16,693 nt of DNA from CAYGJN01 sp964350135 (GTDB lineage: Bacteria; Bdellovibrionota; Bacteriovoracia; Bacteriovoracales; Bacteriovoracaceae), in NCBI GenBank assembly GCA_964350135.1, contig CAYGJN010000058.1, positions 1-16,693 of the forward strand. The letters are read 5' to 3'. The notes beneath the pieces were generated by a model that did no database searches, was not told the DNA's origin, and worked only from the letters and a program-made list of their open reading frames with translations. This document shows, one piece after another, positions 14,448 to 16,693 of the stretch (position 1 is the stretch's first letter; each line of letters opens with the position of its first letter). The position numbers and the translations under genes were made by a program.

Positions 14448-16033
14448 TAAGCACTCCTCTCAGCCATTTGATCCCAAAGTTGTTTCCTTCTCTGAGAATC
14501 CTTATTAGATTGATCCGAGGAATTTTGGTTTTGGCCATTCTGAGAAAAGTTTCTAGAAAAGTCTGAACTATTTTGTGATGAATCTAACTTAAAATCTTGT
14601 ACTTGAATCCCTTGGCTTCCAAGAGAGATTAGTAATCTTGATTGATGACTTCTAAAAAAGTCCATTCCTTCTTTGGCCATTGTTGTAATTTGAAGTTGTA
14701 CTGTTTGATTTGTATTTCCTTCACTTACTCTGACTTGAAAGTTTCCAAGCTCTTTATGCTTAACATTTAATTCAAGAGATTTTTGTCCCTCAAAATTTTT
14801 CTGAGTAATATAATTTGAAATTCTTTCGATAAGCTGGTCACTCGATTCAGTCATCAAAGAACTATCTAGAGTCACAGCATTCATAGTCGTAACTTGAGGC
14901 TGTAATGTTTGCAAAGGTCTTTGGCCTCCAGAGCTAACCTGACCAACTTGAGAAGACTCACCCTTAAGACTTTCAAGGCTTGTTGGATCAACATCTTGAA
15001 GAGAGCTTAACTTAGATGGGTTAAATTTAATTATATTTGAATCACCTGCATCCATCATTTGAAACTGATTAATACTGTTTTGATTTTGCATCTGTTTTCT
15101 AAGACCAAGAATATTTGAATCTTGCTCTCCCAAAAGACCTGGTGTCGGTGCAGTCATATTGTTAAGTACTTTTGGATCTGCCCCAATTTTAAGCTCTGCC
15201 GTATTTGTTATATTTGCCTCTGGTGCCTTTGTCCCAAAAATACTTTTTCTTTCAGGTATAAATGCTCTTGAAGCCGCCTCTGGTCCACCAATAATGCCTT
15301 CAGTTCCAATAGTTTTTGAGTATTGGTTCATTGCTGCTTTTTGTGTAAGTAGGGCCTTATTTTCTTCAGCTCTTTGAGCAAGAGTGTCTTTATTCATAAA
15401 AAGAGATTTACGACCTTCAAGAACTTGTTCATCAGTTTTTTCAACTAACTGAGAGTTAAGCTGATTATTTTTTTCACCATAGGCCTTATTTATATTCTTT
15501 TTACCTAGTAATTGATGAGGCTGAATTTTTCCTTCAGTTTCATTAACACCAATTTTTAAGTCTTGAACTTGCTCAGCAGTCATCTCACCATTTTTTATCA
15601 TTTCTGCTTGTTCAGGTGTTAGGCCAGATAATTTATTTACAGCTTCTACTTTAGTTCTTTGAGTATTATTTTCACTTAAGACCTTTAACTTAGCCTGTAT
15701 TTCCGCAAGCTTTGCTTTATCTTGAGGTGCAGTTTGTTGAATATTATCAGCTTTTACAAAACCATCTAAGTTAACAACTTCTCCGTCAGTAGCGAGAGCT
15801 TGTTTTGGACTTGTTCCAACTAATAGATCTTTAAGTGTTTGTCCCTGTGTATTCATCTTACTAGGATCTACGTTTGTGCCTGCCTTATTCTCCGCTTCCA
15901 TCATCATAAGCTCTTGCATAAAAAGATTACTAGAAGCAGCTCCTGCACCATTATGAAGGGCATTTGCCTCTTTAGGCATATTAGAAAGCTTGGGGTCATT
16001 TTTAAGTAATGTCTGAATACCTATATTCGACAT
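14447..16033 (-). CDS. fliK: Flagellar hook-length control protein FliK
   Basis: A 528-residue ruler protein. The first 390 or so residues are low in hydrophobics and rich in Gln, Asn, Lys and Ser, as expected for the extended, rapidly diverging FliK ruler. The conserved C-terminal hook-length domain is at about 400-486 and carries LELNVKHKELGNFQVRV (420-436) and the ITTMAKEGMDFFR region, the part that contacts FlhB and switches export specificity. A further Ser/Asn/Gln-rich tail (487-528) follows. Position directly before flgD supports the call. The start ATG 16033 has no clear ribosome site (only GGGT close by). A gap of 51 bases with a weak hairpin separates it from the gene upstream. The length of the ruler region should relate to hook length. 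Confidence 0.9.
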   Translation of the reverse strand: MSNIGIQTLLKNDPKLSNMPKEANALHNGAGAASSNLFMQELMMMEAENKAGTNVDPSKMNTQGQTLKDLLVGTSPKQALATDGEVVNLDGFVKADNIQQTAPQDKAKLAEIQAKLKVLSENNTQRTKVEAVNKLSGLTPEQAEMIKNGEMTAEQVQDLKIGVNETEGKIQPHQLLGKKNINKAYGEKNNQLNSQLVEKTDEQVLEGRKSLFMNKDTLAQRAEENKALLTQKAAMNQYSKTIGTEGIIGGPEAASRAFIPERKSIFGTKAPEANITNTAELKIGADPKVLNNMTAPTPGLLGEQDSNILGLRKQMQNQNSINQFQMMDAGDSNIIKFNPSKLSSLQDVDPTSLESLKGESSQVGQVSSGGQRPLQTLQPQVTTMNAVTLDSSLMTESSDQLIERISNYITQKNFEGQKSLELNVKHKELGNFQVRVSEGNTNQTVQLQITTMAKEGMDFFRSHQSRLLISLGSQGIQVQDFKLDSSQNSSDFSRNFSQNGQNQNSSDQSNKDSQRRKQLWDQMAERSA

Positions 16034-16084
16034 AGACCCAACTTTTCTGTAAATGTGAAACTTTTTGGTTCACGCATCATGACA

Positions 16085-16645
16085 CTATTGTTTCATGAGT
16101 AGGTATTGCTTTTGAAGTCTGGCAGATATTTCCTTATCCATAAGGTTGAATATTTTAGACGCCTTTGTAGGCTCCAGCTCTGCTAAGATCCGAACAGATA
16201 GTTCTGAGTCTTGAACAGATAGAATTTCTGCAGCTTTAAGTGGTTTCATACCTGAGACAACACTAACTAAGCGATTTACTCTTTCCGCTTTCTTTTTCTC
16301 ATTTTCATCCAAACAACCGATAAATTTACTCTGCTTATCTTTGAACTCAATCACACTTTTAGCAAATGATTGTTCATTGCGAGTTAATTGCTTTAGTTTC
16401 CGCTCAATGTCTTGTTCTCTTAATTCTATCTTTCTCTCTTTATCTAGGAGTTCTTGAGAGTACTTTGAAAGATTACTTACTTGAACTTTTTTTAATCTTT
16501 CCGCAACTGCCTTATCTACTGCATCTTTAAACTCTGACTCTGAATAAGTTTTTTCTTTAGTGACTTCAGGATTCTCTTTTTTGTTTGCAAAAGATGTTGC
16601 TAAACTGAGTAATAAAGTTATACCTATAATTTTACTTATTCTCAT
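16085..16645 (-). CDS. MotE/YlxF-like flagellar protein (MgtE_N-type domain)
   Basis: A 186-residue envelope protein. A hydrophobic N-terminus (4-20, ending ATSFA) is a signal peptide or anchor. Residues 38-125 are a long charged coiled coil (KERKIELREQDIERKL). The C-terminal 55 residues (about 130-186: SGMKPLKAAEIL, LEPTKASKIF) match the MgtE N-terminal-like helical repeat seen in MotE of Rhizobium and YlxF of Bacillus. The slot between fliJ and fliK is exactly that of Bacillus ylxF. MotE is known as a periplasmic chaperone for a motility protein; YlxF's role is unclear. ATG 16645 is preferred to ATG 16687 because AGGTGG lies 6 bases before it and the signal peptide starts there. Confidence 0.82.
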   Translation of the reverse strand: MRISKIIGITLLLSLATSFANKKENPEVTKEKTYSESEFKDAVDKAVAERLKKVQVSNLSKYSQELLDKERKIELREQDIERKLKQLTRNEQSFAKSVIEFKDKQSKFIGCLDENEKKKAERVNRLVSVVSGMKPLKAAEILSVQDSELSVRILAELEPTKASKIFNLMDKEISARLQKQYLLMKQ

Positions 16646-16693
16646 TTTCTGCCACCTGATTTCTTCTTGCTTGGATAATGTCATCAATATCCT
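16632..16693 (-). CDS. C-terminal end of upstream flagellar gene, probably FliJ
   Basis: An open frame enters from the right edge and ends at TAA 16632-16634, overlapping the start of the MotE/YlxF-like gene by 14 bases. The 19 visible residues end DIDDIIQARRNQVAENENK, a charged helical tail of the kind that closes FliJ (usually a D-E/D-I-x-x-R motif). The Bacillus-like order fliJ-ylxF-fliK supports FliJ. The fragment is too short for a firm call. The overlap with the next gene argues that it is translated, and that the longer ATG 16687 start of the next gene is not used. Confidence 0.5.
   Translation of the reverse strand, partial: DIDDIIQARRNQVAENENK

Noticed and set aside
16034..16084. 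Hairpin between the MotE-like gene and fliK (GTGAA...TTCAC)
   Set aside because: The stem is only 5 bp with no T-run after it on the minus strand, so it is too weak to call a terminator.
1..16693. CRISPR array, tRNA or rRNA genes, insertion sequences
   Set aside because: No regularly spaced repeats, cloverleaf-like regions, transposase motifs or terminal repeats were seen on either strand.

Overview
The window reads as chromosomal DNA of a low-GC, flagellated, rod-shaped Gram-negative bacterium. It has an elongasome operon, Gram-negative style secreted proteins, and a hook operon in the order motE-like / fliK / flgD / TIGR02530-type / flgE. The AT-rich codon use and gene content suggest a Bdellovibrionota/Bacteriovorax-type organism, but that is inference from style; no taxonomic marker such as rRNA is present. 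Nearly all DNA is coding, with no gene-free stretch over 300 bases. I see no rRNA, tRNA, CRISPR array, transposase or phage gene.

Layout. (1) 1-362: the acidic 3' end of an unrecognised gene, closed by an intrinsic terminator. (2) 428-3595, plus strand: a tight four-gene unit of a glutaredoxin, a SAMHD1-like HD phosphohydrolase, an unrecognised exported protein and a polytopic DUF350-like membrane protein. (3) 3581-4048, minus: a MarR-type regulator with an inverted repeat over its own promoter; its 3' end overlaps the previous gene by 15 bp. (4) 4109-8859, minus: mreC, mreD, mrdA (PBP2), rodA, then a small very acidic exported protein. mreB is not at the expected position upstream. (5) 9009-11739, plus: a membrane-anchored parvulin foldase, a single-cluster [4Fe-4S] ferredoxin whose start lies inside a perfect 13-bp inverted repeat, and an unrecognised exported coiled-coil protein, ending at a bidirectional terminator. 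(6) 11798-16693, minus: the flagellar hook operon, from the end of a probable fliJ through a MotE/YlxF-like protein, fliK, flgD, a TIGR02530-type protein and flgE.

How the genes work together. MreC, MreD, PBP2 and RodA make the core of the lateral-wall synthesis machine. The hook genes assemble and measure the flagellar hook: FlgD is the cap, FlgE the subunit and FliK the length ruler. The parvulin foldase faces the periplasm and is transcribed divergently from mreC. The glutaredoxin and HD enzyme could both touch dNTP pools, but this is only an inference from adjacency.

Most of the window is recognisable housekeeping. I find no convincing new defence or mobile system. The least explained items are the palindrome over the ferredoxin start, the structured flgE leader, the acidic protein closing the rod operon and the exported protein / DUF350-like pair.
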